Of a stretch of 64,000 nt of DNA, positions 50,712-64,000 are shown in pieces (position 1 is the first letter of the stretch; each line of letters opens with the position of its first letter). The notes beneath the pieces were generated by a model, which was not told the DNA's origin, made no database searches, and saw nothing but the letters and a program-made list of their open reading frames with translations. Origin of the DNA: Calliopum simillimum (taxonomy: Eukaryota; Arthropoda; Insecta; Diptera; Lauxaniidae); the NCBI GenBank assembly GCA_951812925.1, contig OX638368.1, positions 114,723,309-114,787,308 of the forward strand. The letters are read 5' to 3'. The translations under genes were made by a program, and so were the position numbers.

Positions 50712-51188
50712 TATTCAAATAGTTTTACAACGTTGAAAAATAGTTAGAATTCACGTTGACTTGACGGAAGCGGGAAAAAGGCACAAATTTTTACAAAATT
50801 GCCTAGAAGGATCTAATATATTTTGCAATAAATGATACCTTAGTTTGGTAATATTTTTAAAATGTCCAAATGTTATCCTAAAATGTTATATAAAAAGTAA
50901 CTAAGAAGTTATTTGCAATAAAATCATATTTCTCCATCGCCCAGTACAAACACATTGAAATGTGGACAAAGTTTGAAAGAATTGTCATCAAAGCCATAAT
51001 TGTTTGACCTTTTCTTATTCCAAAATGGCGATATTGTAACGTTTTGGGAGAAACGAAATTTTTTTTAAATGTCTTCAAAACGATATTTATTTATTGAAAA
51101 AATAAGAAAAAAGTAAACTTTATAAACAAAAAAAAAAAAATTTTGTTCAAGATAAAAATCTGGCTTAAAAAAATTTTTTTTATTTGTA
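50712..51188. other. 3' flank of the TASK channel gene
   Basis: Probable 3' UTR with AATAAA at 50827-50832, then AT-rich DNA. Nothing else supported. Confidence 0.45.
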
Positions 51189-52140
51189 TTTCCCGCACAG
51201 TAACTTTAAATTCAACACTGCTCCCGTCAACTATTATCTATTAACGGACCACTGTGAAATTTGGAGCAAGCTATGTCATTTAGTTTGAAAGCAGACAATC
51301 TCAAAATAGGCTTTTGTTTCAGTATTGATCTCTTCATTCGACCCAATTCTCTTACCGCCAAGCCATTTCTTTAGGCTTGAAAATGGGTGCTATACCTGGA
51401 GAACATGCTAGATGGAGTAGCAGTTAGTAGCCCAATTTATGGATTTTTGCCATGTTCAAATTTGAATCTGTCCAAAAACTCTAAATGATATTCGAATGTA
51501 ATCGTTTTACCTTTATCAAGGTAATTGACACTGCGTGCATCTCAAAAAGTAGTGCCCTTGATCTTTTTGGGTAACAGACCAACCTTGACCTTCTTTGGTG
51601 CAGATTCATAAACTCACTATCTTGATTATTTCTTGGTCGTTGGTGTCTTGTGATGGATTCATGTTTTATCCACGGTAACCAAACGGCGCAAAAACTCGAG
51701 CAATCGTGGCAGCCATCGCGCGATTAGCTATGCCATGTCCAAATGTGATGTACTAAGATTCCTACAGCCTCAGCCACCTCACGCACTTTCATTCTCCGAT
51801 CGTCCAATATCATTTCATGGATTATATCAACGATTTCTGGAGTGACAACTTCTTTCGGCGTACGACCACAACGGAACTCAGTAAACCACTTCTTAACCAT
51901 TGAAATTGATATTGCAAAGTCTCCATAGTATTTGTTAAGCCTTTTCTTGGCTTCGGTGATAGATTTTTTACACAAAAAATAATGGTTAATCAGCAAGCGA
52001 AATTCAATTTTTTTTTTTAATTTTTGTTAAAATTCATAAGGTTATCTGCTTTCAATGGCTGCCAATGACAAACTAATTGACCAAGGGTCCTCAAAATTTC
52101 ACGGGAGTAGTGTTTGATTTAAAGTACTGTGCGGGAAAAT
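51189..52140 (-). mobile_element. Decayed mariner, minus strand
   Basis: The inverted ends, TTTCCCGCACAGTAACTTTA at the left and a matching reverse complement at 52110-52140, surround about 950 bp. On the minus strand, 51996-51724 reads as a mariner helix-turn-helix domain (MVKKWFTEFRCGRTP, PEIVDIIHEMILDDRRMKV). Further broken transposase pieces follow to about 51330. TA lies at both flanks. Stops and frameshifts make it inactive. Confidence 0.82.
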
Positions 52141-52830
52141 TAAATAGTCTCGAACTGATCAAGCTTCACTCGTATGAACAAATTACTCCAGTTGTTTTTA
52201 GTTAACTCAACAAAATTTTTGTGTAATCCGACATAAGAAACTAAGATAAATATAAAGACACTACCAATATTGATAACTAATTCAGCATTTAAACAACACA
52301 TAATTTCTGTGATTTTTAGTTATTTTTAATTGTAAGTTGTTATCGATAATACCTACTGAATTCTTATTTACTAAAGTGAGTTGCTATACATAATGAGGAT
52401 ATTCCATTTCAACTCGAAATGGAAAACTCAATAAACCGTCAGCGAAATACCCTACTATGAAAAAATTATTTTTTCTCATTATGTGGTAAATTTTTTTTTA
52501 CGTACATATGAGGCGGTAAATCTCAGAGTGGACAATCTCCACCAAACGTTAATTTTAAAAATTTTCATTTAAAGCCTTGCTTGCCATCTAATTTTCTTAA
52601 CCATTCTAACCATTAAAGACTTAACCGAAAAAAAGAACAAATTTTACAGTAGAAGTTTTTTTATACGCTACATCCAGTGTGGCGTGGCAGGTATGAAAAA
52701 GTATATATGGCATTTGTGGCGTTAAATATCAAAACTGCCTAAGTCAAAATAAAATAAAATAAATTTCAATAATTTGATTTTTATTTATTTTATTTTTCCT
52801 TCATATCAGAGAGGGACATTAGCAGTTTTT
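52141..52830. other. Intergenic stretch
   Basis: AT-rich, no gene or clear repeat recognised. Confidence 0.4.
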
Positions 52831-52832
52831 AT

Positions 52833-53160
52833 AATTCAATTCAATTCATTTATTGAGACTTTTTTTTTTCTTTTAAATTACATAAGGAACTTATTACAAT
52901 TTGAACATCGGTGGCTATAATGTATGGCATGCACCAACAATTACAATATATTAAGCCACAAGGCAAATAATAGAATTAGATGACTATTTTTGCTCTTGCT
53001 CATGGAGCATTGAAAGGTGTTCTTCTAACGCTAAGTTATGTTTAAACCTTAAAACTAATATAAAATAAATTTGAGGTATAGCGACGATGCAAATAGAATA
53101 CATGCGACCAGCACACATATACCAAATGCACCGCCACCAACCCTCCAACCCTCTCAAAGA
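52833..53160 (-). mobile_element. Probable LINE 3' fragment
   Basis: On the minus strand the segment ends in TGAATTGAATTGAATT-type tandem repeats (52835-52852), comparable to the TCAAATCAAATC tail of the CR1-type LINE at 7516. The coding part is not recognisable, so this is a 3'-UTR remnant at best. Confidence 0.35.
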
Positions 53161-53249
53161 CACATTGAAGTCTTTTGAAACTTAAGAATTATGTAAAAAC
53201 TCACTTAATATGGAACATTAGTAAAACCACTGTCACGAAACCTAACAGC

Positions 53250-54645
53250 AAAGTTCAACTCCAATTTCATATTTAACGACAAATTTGACTTATGCATCTC
53301 CGATTTTTTTGAAACTTATTTGTCTTATGGAACTAGTTGAGGCATATGATTTTTTTAAATTTTTTTCATCGAGCCGTTTCAGAGATATAAGTTTTCAAAA
53401 AGCTGCAAAAACAACATTTAGTAGTTTTTTGAAATGCTCATAACTCCGTCAATAATCAACCAACTCATGCATTTTTTTTTTTAAGTTTTGTTTTCAAAGG
53501 TAATTTTTACAAAAAAAAAACAAAAATTATTTTTTAAATAATTTTTTTATTAAATTTCCAACTAAATTGCTATTTTTATCAATGATTATACTCTTCGATT
53601 TTTTTAAAATAATTTCTTAAAAAATTTGACAAATTTTAAGACTATTTTTAGAATGGGCAAACGATGCGGTCTATTTTTTTCTCAATATTTTAATTAACAA
53701 AATAGTGAGTGAACGAGCACTAACATATTCTTCGACCTCCATTCATTTTTCTTCTCCAGCATTTTTGTTAAATATACCAAAAAATTTTTTTCACCCCTTG
53801 AGGGGACTCCCATACAAAATTTAGATAAAAATAATAAAAAAATAATTTACACAGCCCCCATTTATTTTTCCTCCTCAAAATTTTTCTTCAGCATACTAGC
53901 CCTTTTATTCACCCCTTAAGGGGCCTCCCAAACGAAATTGATATTTCAATCTAAATTTAATTTTGTATGGAAGCCCCCTTAGTGGGTGGAAAAAAGAGAA
54001 TAGTTCTGGGTCTCTGAACATTTTTTTCGCTTCCCGGCCATGAGGATTTTTTTTGATTTTTTGTCAAAATTTTGTATGGGAGCTCCCTTAAGGAGTGGAA
54101 AAAATGGGGTAGTTTGTTTGAAAGAAATGTCGGAGAGGAAAATTCAATGAAGGTCGTTGAACATTTTTTCCCTCTCCCGGCAATGAGGATTTTTTTTTAT
54201 ATTTTTATCAAAATTTTGTATGGGAGCCTCCTTAAGGGGTGGATAAAAAGGGCTAGTATTTTGAAGAAAAATGTTGAAGACGAAAAATTAATGGAGGTCT
54301 GTGAACATTTTTTACCCCCCCCCCCCCCCCCCCCGGCAATGAGGATTTTTTTTATAATTTTATCAACGAGGAATATTTTAGTGCTCACTTTTTTTTCAAA
54401 AAAATCGAAGAGTATAATCCTTGATAAAAATAGCAATATAGTTTTAAAAGTTGAAAATTTAATAAAAAAATTATTTTAAAAAAATTTTTGATTTTTATAA
54501 ACATTTCCTTAAAAAAAGAAACTTTAAAAAAATAATTCATGATTTGGTTGGTTTTAAGAAAATTTATGTCTCTGAAACGACTCGATGAAAAAAATTAAAA
54601 AAAAACATAGATGCTAATGTCAACTATAAGGCAAAAAAGTTTAAA
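53250..54645. repeat. 1.4-kb foldback with internal tandem repeats
   Basis: The outer arms pair TTCATCGAGCCGTTTCAGAG (about 53373) with its inverse, CTCTGAAACGACTCGATGAA (about 54571). Inner arms pair GATTATACTCTTCGATTTTT (about 53583) with an inverse near 54405. Between them, units with TTTTGTATGGGAGC, CTTAAGGGGTGGA and CGGCAATGAGGATTTTTTTT repeat three times at a spacing of about 130-155 bp (about 53960-54345). Inverted versions (CACCCCTTAAGGGGCCTCCC) sit on the left. A run of 20 C lies at 54315-54334. Any ORF here is a product of the repeats. Confidence 0.8.
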
Positions 54646-57837
<3,192 letters not shown>

Positions 57838-58058
57838 AAGATGCTATGAATAATTTTGACTAAAAATAGCAGAAGTTTAATTTTGCTAAATTTTTAAGCT
57901 GCATTTGTGTGGAATAGCAACCGCAACGAAAATTCTAATGTAATTATTTTTTATTTTTTTTTTTGTTTTCTTCCTCATCCAACCCACTACCTCCCACATC
58001 AATTATCAACTTTTTGTAACTTTATTTTTCATGTAAACTTTTAAAACTTTTTCTTTGT

Positions 58059-58064
58059 AATAAA
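58059..58064 (+). terminator. Polyadenylation signal of beta-tubulin
   Basis: AATAAA lies 222 bp after the stop codon. Confidence 0.7.
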
Positions 58065-59009
58065 ATACACGGCTGGAACTTTTTGGACCAAATCTCCAAA
58101 ACCAAAATTTTATTTTATTACCAGTAAATTGTGGGGTTAATACAAAAAAATCTTAAGCATCGCAAATTTGACGATTTGAATCGTTTCTTTAAAAGTTGAA
58201 TAAGTCCGTGAAGGGGCAAAAGCAAGCGGTTATTTGACCGATAATCTTTTTTTCAACCTAATACCACCAATTCTACAGCATCAAGTAAACTTCATGGAAA
58301 TAGCCAAATTTTATTCATTTATAACAAAAAAACCAATTCATATGATGACATTACTTTTGCCGTTTTATAGACTTGCTACACTTAACAAAAAAAAAAAAAA
58401 ACACTTCATAAGACGTTCCTCTTTGCATATTTCGGACACTAAAGCCTCTGGAACATTTCTCTTAACCGACTTCATAGTATTCCAGTGTGGGCTTATAAAG
58501 CAACATTGACGAAAATAGCTTATAAGAATTTAATTCCCCGTTCTTCGTCCAAGGGGTGGCCAGTGTTTGATTCAAGACCAATACCTAGAAATTGAATCAA
58601 CATACAACTCGTCGCCAGAGTTCTTCTGCCCCATACGCCACTTTTGACTTTAGACAACAAGTTTAGATTTTGAAACATGATCTCTCTATTGCTGTTGTCA
58701 GAATGGTTTTTGAGATAAGTCGATTTTTTTTGAAGGGCGTGCCACCGCTCGCTTTTTCCCACATGTAGAAACCTTCACCAGTTCGATACCCTGTAGGAGC
58801 GGTGGAGACAATTGTCTAAATAGTCCCATCTTTGGTTAAATTGTTTTGTAAGTAAGTACTTTAAGACTACTTCACAGAAATTATGAATTGTAACAAAAAT
58901 GGTCCAAATATAATGCAAAGTTAGTCATTTGAATCAAAAGTGGTCCAAGTTGGACAATGAAATTATAGCGTTACTGAATATGAAGTGTTTGACAATTCAT
59001 CCATTGTGA
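58065..59009. other. Intergenic stretch after beta-tubulin
   Basis: No gene supported. Short ORFs have no family resemblance. Confidence 0.4.
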
Positions 59010-59165
59010 TAAAGGGTAAACGATAGTGCATCGGTCTAGCTACTTGCGCTGCGTGAAAGACCCAGTTTTGAAACATCCGCTCGCTTATTTTCATTTTCAA
59101 TTTTTATAAATTAAACAAAATTGGTCTGAAGTCTTCGTAGCGGAAAATTAAATACGTGTCAACAT
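59010..59165 (+). mobile_element. tRNA-derived SINE-like copy, diverged
   Basis: TAGTGCATCGGTCTAGCTAC parallels the head of the copy at 36605 (GGTGCATTGGTCTAACGACT). The B-box region has decayed (AGTTTTGAAACATCC). The body ends with TTGGTCTGAAGTCTTCGTAG, parallel to the body of the other copy. Confidence 0.55.
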
Positions 59166-60154
59166 AACCGAGGAGCAAAATAAAAATAATTTCATCCGCA
59201 CTGCGATTCAAACCCCAACTACAATGCTCAGAAACATAATAAACTCTTTAACACATCGTCCTTAGAACCTTCTGACTTTTTTCGCGAAATTTATATTAAA
59301 ATCAAATTTTTAAAAACTGATTTTGGATCGATTGACCCGGAAGAAAGCAAAACAACAACAACCACATATGATGAGCGAGCGATTCTTCTGAAATTTTACA
59401 GCAAAGAGGGACGTTTTCTAACTGCGTTTACCTTCTAATTGTATCATGGTTTCAATGTAATGCATAAAGAGACGTCCAATGACAATCAATGCAAAACAAA
59501 TAAAACTTTATGCGAGCGATGTGGACCAATTTTTGTTCTTTAAATGTTCAAACGTTCTTTTTTCCGATTTCCTCAGTCTTAATTTACTATTATTTATCAT
59601 AATTAAATCTTGCAAAAATAACTTTAGGGATTCAAGTGTGAATAATACTCTAATTAAAGAACTTCCATCTGTAATTATAATTAATTTTATGGGTCAAGAG
59701 AACAAATGGCGACGAATTTTTAGGGAATATACAAACCGTGAATTGATATGCCCGGTATAAACGAAGTCCCTCCCAAATTGTTGCCAGTAGCCTTATTTTT
59801 CCAGTGAATTTTGCCCTTCCAGAAATTTTTTTTTTCGATTACAAACTTGGGAGTAAGAGAATAAATTCTCGACAATATTTATTTGCTAAGGCTCAATAAA
59901 GTTTAATGACAACTTAAGAATAAATCAACTATTATTTATTTTGATAATGCAGAAATTATGAAAAAATCAAATACTTATAATCATGGCCAAGCTCGCACGC
60001 ATGCTTGTTTGTTTTACATCAAATATTTAATTTAATTTAAAAAAACACTACAACAAAATGCTCTTACCACTATTACAATTCAAACTGATTTGGTATTATT
60101 ATACTAATTATACCTTAAGTAAAAATTGAATGCCCCAGCTCAATTTCATTGCAC
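59166..60154. other. Intergenic stretch, 3' flank of LMBRD2
   Basis: The right part should be the 3' UTR of minus-strand LMBRD2; TTTATT (minus AATAAA) occurs at 59935-59940 and 59878-59883. No other feature. Confidence 0.4.
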
Positions 60155-62492
60155 TTAAACGTCATCAAATAAACCTCTAGGCGGTCCTGCGTTTCGACGC
60201 TGTTCATCATTTTCATGTTCATCGAAATGTGTACCTTTAAAACCGATTTCTGCATGCGTGCTCACTCCAAAACGATCATTTATCTCATCAGAGAGACTAC
60301 GCGGAACATCTGTCCCAGATGATGAAACTGCAGCATAATCAAAGTTCTCACCATCTTTAAGTAGACCATCGGCTGGTGTACGCATCATGTTCAATTGTTG
60401 CATATTGCGATATTTTGAGACATATTCATTATTTGTCATGGCATCATTACGCGTAAATTCACGACGACGAGCCATAGCTTCTTCGGCCCGCTGACGACGC
60501 CGTTTTTCACGTGCTATGAGATCTTTACCCTCCTGTACAAGCTCAGTAGCTATTATTTCGTTTTGTAAAAATTGCTGAAATCCCATTGCATTCAAAAAGC
60601 GACTGCCTAAGCTGAACCATGTTGCAAGGCAAAATGCAAGCATACACATGGGAAAATATATATTAAATCCATCTGAAATTATGCCAATAACATCCATGTG
60701 ACCCATTATTTGGGTGTAAAATGTTTCCATAATACGCTGCAAAAAGTAAAAGTATAATATAAACATAGAAATTAAAAAACCACACTTACCTCTTTTATAA
60801 TATGTGAGTCCATATGGATTAAACCTAAAAAGTTTAAGCACATGGGAGACGTCAGACGACATAAGAGCATCCCACTGAATATCAAGCTATGTTCATTTGT
60901 TTGATGATGTGGCGCCAAGTAGTATAAATTTAAAAAGCGTATACGCAAAATTGTCGAATATGTGCAATAGAAAAGATAACAAAGCACTATCATCGAAAAG
61001 AATTCAATGGTAAAAAAATCATAATTTTCTTTTGCTAAATTAATGACGTTTGCAAATATTGAAAGTACAGGCCGACGATTAAAGAAAGTTAGCTCACTCC
61101 AAACCACCATGAAAGACATAATAGCTGATAAAATGCAAAGAAATTTGAGAAATGGCGATCGCAATAGACATTCCCAGTACCAGTGTATTGTAGGGCTGTA
61201 TACGAAACGTACTAAATTTGTGTGCTCTTTAGGAAATTCCGTTTTAAAGCGACGATCAGCAGAATGCATGTTTCTTGCAACGTCTTCCAAGTGCAATACA
61301 GTGCTAACTTGTACACTCCATAGTGCCTCCGTACGTTGTAAAGTTTGTAACGATTTTATTACTTGTTTATGTATGCGTACTAAGGCTTTTTCAGATGGTA
61401 CAATGGTCGATGTGCCTCCGTTGCCACCGCCACGTGTGTAATTCCGATTGGCGCGCTCTTGTAGTTCAGTGGGAACTTTTCGTAGTATGGTTTCGACACA
61501 GGGCCGTAACTCATGGTTATTTGGAACAGCACGACTGATACCTTGAAGCGATTCGAGCACATCATCGACATTTTCTTCGGCTTCAGCTTTATCTGAACTC
61601 AACTTTGCAGCTTTAAAGTATGCGTATTGAAGAGTAAAACCGGGTTTTGCGTTATTCCACAATGAACGGGGTACTTCCACTAGTGCATAACCTAATGAAG
61701 AAAATTTAATGATCAGTTGACAATGTATTGTTAATAATAATAGTGCTTATGCTGCGTATTCATAAACTTTTGCTAAGTTGCTAGCAACTGCTTGTGACTG
61801 AGCATATCTTCTTAGGAAGGAATGTGTCTTACCCAGCAATAATACTAGTAGGAATAGACCCCAAGTGTTTGATGCAGAAGAAGCAATTGCTTTTAGCTTT
61901 TGCCAATCTAAGGATACACCTTTTGCTGCAATATATATTAAGAGTATACCGCAAATAAACAAATATGATCCGTAGTAAATTGCGTTCTCTATTAACGCAG
62001 ATTTTAGTTTGCCTTTAATCGTAAAGTCGCCGGCCTTTAAATACGATTGCATCATTGGCATAATTAACCAAGTTAAGAATTGGGATGACCAGTATATAAT
62101 ACGCCATAGATTGGGAAATACCTCTTCTGGTATCATACCCCATGGTTTCTGACAATCGGTCTGTATAATATCATTATCCGAAATATTTAATTTAGTGTAA
62201 TTTCCAACAGGTACTGAGATCTCTTTGTGTTCTTGCAGACATTGACGATAAAGTGTCTAACAAATAAGTTAAAAAGGATATGATATATATTTATATTCCA
62301 TACTTTTTTGTAATTACTTACCGATGTCACATCGAATGGAATGGTAAAAACTATAAGGAAGGAGAAACACCACGCTATTAACACCGATAAGGTGACAATA
62401 ATGTGTTGCCTCTGTATATTGCCGTAGCGATAAAGTGAAATTCCTGCCGCCAGAAGTGCAGTAAAAATTGCAAATGTTAATACATAAGCCAT
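60155..62492 (-). CDS. LMBRD2: LMBR1 domain-containing protein 2 ortholog
   Basis: Exons 62492-62322, 62256-61833, 61691-60790 and 60736-60155 join in phase to 692 residues, the family length. The protein starts MAYVLTFAIFTALLAAGISL and has about nine hydrophobic membrane segments: three in the first 140 residues, more near 150-215, and a second group in the 390-560 range. A cytoplasmic Arg/Glu-rich stretch (about 555-600) follows (EKRRRQRAEEAMARRRE), and the tail ends PPRGLFDDV. PEEVFPNLWRIIYWSSQFLTW is typical of LMBRD2. Members are multi-pass membrane proteins linked to receptor signalling. The ATG has a strong context (AACAATGG). It begins 47 nt after the BBIP1 stop. Confidence 0.95.
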
Positions 62493-62539
62493 TGTTTGTT
62501 ATTTTCTCTAAAAATTATGTTTCTATAAATAATGGGAAA

Positions 62540-62767
62540 TTAGTTTCCCTTTTGAACTGTCCTTGCTGCTTTTGTCCTATTGATCTGAAGCTGACGAGCT
62601 ACTTCGCTTTGCATTTCCTCCAAACGTTCCAGAGCTTGAGATTTGAGAGGAATCAAATGTGGCTTGCAAAAGATCAACTCTGTTTTATGTTCGAAAAACA
62701 ATTTGCCTGTGGTCGGTTCAATAATATCGATTTTTTCATTTATTTTATTTAACTCTTCTGATGACAT
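62540..62767 (-). CDS. BBIP1: BBSome-interacting protein 1 (BBIP1) ortholog
   Basis: A single-exon ORF of 75 codons starting at MSSEELNK. The core GKLFFEHKTELIFCKPHLIP LKSQALERLEEMQ aligns with the [20 protein letters not shown] core of vertebrate BBIP1, with the same size and the same short C-terminal helix. BBIP1 is a small subunit of the BBSome, which moves membrane proteins in cilia. An upstream in-frame ATG at 62827 would add 20 residues; I prefer 62767 because it matches family length. The stop at 62540-62542 lies 47 nt before the LMBRD2 ATG on the same strand, with no room for a separate terminator and promoter of normal size. Confidence 0.85.
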   Translation of the reverse strand: MSSEELNKINEKIDIIEPTTGKLFFEHKTELIFCKPHLIPLKSQALERLEEMQSEVARQLQINRTKAARTVQKGN

Positions 62768-62896
62768 TACGCAAAAGCTGACGTCCCACAAGGAAATATA
62801 TTTTAGTGAATGTTTTTTAAACAACAAAGTTATTTGTTGTTGTCTGGAGTAAGTTACTACGTGTTTATCCGATGACTCCTTCGCTACGCTTTATAA
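62768..62896 (-). promoter_or_regulatory. BBIP1 5' flank bordering the Fanzor element
   Basis: This short interval holds the 5' UTR and perhaps the core promoter of BBIP1. It is bounded on the right by the probable end of the Fanzor-carrying element, so any more distant promoter has been pushed away. Confidence 0.35.
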
Positions 62897-62982
62897 CCCT
62901 TTCAGACCCGTCATACACAGTTGTGTTATCTGAATCCGAGCAGAGTTAAACCATTTTTCCTTTTGATCAAAAAGAGAAACGG
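62897..62982 (-). ncRNA. Candidate Fanzor guide RNA scaffold (inferred)
   Basis: In Fanzor and TnpB systems the guide RNA comes from the 3' flank of the gene up to the element end. Here the minus strand just past the Fanzor stop contains two short hairpins: CTTTTTGATCAAAAGG (about 62975-62960) and ACACAACTGTGT (about 62935-62924). It then ends at a possible element terminus, GGTCTGAAAGGG (62897 on plus: CCCTTTCAGACC). If so, the guide would be templated by the flank at about 62896-62876. Position and hairpins are seen; the RNA itself is inference. Confidence 0.3.
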
Positions 62983-64000
62983 TCAAGTAGACACATTTTC
63001 CTCGGTAGGAGCAATAGTGTTACTTTTGTATTTTTGGAAATTTTCGTGTTTTTGTGTCCCACTAATTATGCAGTCGCCCAGGTACAATATATTTACACCG
63101 GCATTAACATCTCGGTTCCAACAAGTATTGCAATTTGGACAAAATTGATACCTGTGTGGGGACTGAGATGTTTTATTTTCGGGTGATTTGCAATTTGCGC
63201 ACAACTTTGTTGTCCTGAATTCATTGATGAATATGATATCGACATTTCTTCGCTCTTTTAGTGCTTGTATGAATTTACGATGTGGTGTTCGTATGTAACC
63301 GCGAATTGGTGAATTTGATGATATTTCCGTAGACCCAATGCAAATTAAAGTTTGTTCTGCTACATCTCCCGCAAGTTCATTTGTTAACCGCTGACAGGTT
63401 TTTTCAACTTGTATGAACTTTTGTAATTTTAATCGCGTGACTTTTCGTTGACTAAAAATTTTTTGTTTCTCTTGAAAAATTTCCAACTCGTACCGAATAT
63501 ATTCGTCAAGATCGTTGATTGAATTGGAAGAAAATTTTGTATTTGGCGGACATTTTGAAGTAATTTTTGAAAGTTTGTATTTACGTGAATAAAACCCGCT
63601 CATGTGATGATATGTCGAACTTTTCAATTTTATCGGTTTCCCATTACGCACACCACCGTAGAGCAACCGAAGCCCCGGATCTAGACCAATTTTGTTTATA
63701 TATTTGGTGCATCTAATTTTCTCCAATTTTGTCGCTGAAAAATAATCCGTTTGTTTGCAACTTGTCATTTTGTTTTTTTCCTTCTTTTTCTTTAACACAC
63801 ACTTTGTCTTTACCATTGTTTTAGAATTGGGCTTTTGCATCAGGAATGAAACTGATACACCATCGGTCTGCAGTGAAAAAGCAAATTGGCTTTTCGGTAG
63901 TTTAAAGTATTTACACCAATATTCCTCACGGTTGAAATCCTTCCATGCGCCCTTGAATAATTTTAAAGAACAAAGTAAATTGAAATAAGCAAAAGAATCA
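62983..64000 (-). CDS. Fanzor (eukaryotic TnpB homolog), 5'-partial
   Basis: An open frame runs from the window edge (64000) to TGA at 62983-62985: 338 codons with no stop, the N-terminus lying outside. Numbered from the internal Met at 63840, it has QTDGVSVSFL just before (about 63876-63844), then RuvC-I IGLDPGLRLL (Asp54), a long helical stretch (about 110-155), CIGSTEIS (about 168-175), NEFRTTKLC (Glu207), a zinc ribbon with Cys214, Cys217, Cys234 and Cys237 (LCANC, FCPNCNTC), and RuvC-III WNRDVNAGVNIL (Asp244). This order is that of TnpB/Fanzor nucleases; the TDGVSVS motif is specific to Fanzor. Fanzors are RNA-guided DNA nucleases carried by mobile elements. Fanzor1 versus Fanzor2 is not settled. 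Confidence 0.9.
   Translation of the reverse strand, partial: DSFAYFNLLCSLKLFKGAWKDFNREEYWCKYFKLPKSQFAFSLQTDGVSVSFLMQKPNSKTMVKTKCVLKKKKEKNKMTSCKQTDYFSATKLEKIRCTKYINKIGLDPGLRLLYGGVRNGKPIKLKSSTYHHMSGFYSRKYKLSKITSKCPPNTKFSSNSINDLDEYIRYELEIFQEKQKIFSQRKVTRLKLQKFIQVEKTCQRLTNELAGDVAEQTLICIGSTEISSNSPIRGYIRTPHRKFIQALKERRNVDIIFINEFRTTKLCANCKSPENKTSQSPHRYQFCPNCNTCWNRDVNAGVNILYLGDCIISGTQKHENFQKYKSNTIAPTEENVST

Noticed and set aside
54072..54479. 135-codon ORF
   Set aside because: Made by tandem repeats and a poly-C run inside a foldback element; no protein-like composition.
53250..54645. CRISPR-like array
   Set aside because: The repeats are long, degenerate and inverted within a foldback in a eukaryotic genome; spacers are not unique.
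59479..59760. 93-codon ORF
   Set aside because: Hydrophobic AT-rich translation without start context, splice signals or family resemblance.

Overview
The window is nuclear DNA of a higher (schizophoran) fly. Genes have short GT-AG introns in AT-rich DNA. The testis beta-2-tubulin is very close to my recollection of Drosophila betaTub85D, and the host genes all have recognisable fly or animal orthologs except one. A tephritid-like fly is plausible, but the sequence does not fix the species. More than half of the window looks like transposable elements or their remains.

Layout, left to right. (1) 1-12812 is a stack of transposons: a broken LINE reverse transcriptase, a nearly intact I-clade LINE on the minus strand, and a mariner with clear terminal inverted repeats that is split by a CR1/Jockey-type LINE with two intact ORFs. 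(2) 12891-14836 (+) is TMEM179; the mariner ends 78 bp before its ATG. (3) 17426-29780 (-) is a nine-exon UBASH3/Sts phosphatase gene. Its introns hold two copies of a hAT-like element, a mariner relic, a piggyBac relic, several palindromic MITEs and a possible small membrane ORF. (4) 29781-35700 is intergenic and full of MITEs, including an element with interleaved inverted repeats. (5) 35711-37335 (-) is a two-exon gene I do not recognise. (6) 42133-43470 (-) is an intronless MADF-domain gene. (7) 47241-50711 (+) is a five-exon TASK-type two-pore potassium channel. (8) 56297-57837 (+) is the testis beta-tubulin. (9) 60155-62492 (-) is LMBRD2, preceded by BBIP1 (62540-62767, -), which ends only 47 nt before the LMBRD2 start codon.

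The most notable item is at the right edge. From 64000 down to 62983 (-) runs an uninterrupted reading frame for the C-terminal part of a Fanzor protein, the eukaryotic relative of TnpB (RNA-guided nuclease family). It keeps the RuvC-I Asp, a Glu in the NEFRTT motif, a four-Cys zinc ribbon and the RuvC-III Asp. Its 3' flank holds a hairpin-forming stretch and a possible transposon end, where a guide RNA would be expected by analogy.

The host genes do not form one pathway. BBIP1 and LMBRD2 are the only pair whose spacing suggests shared expression. Other gene promoters and introns have been reshaped by inserted elements.
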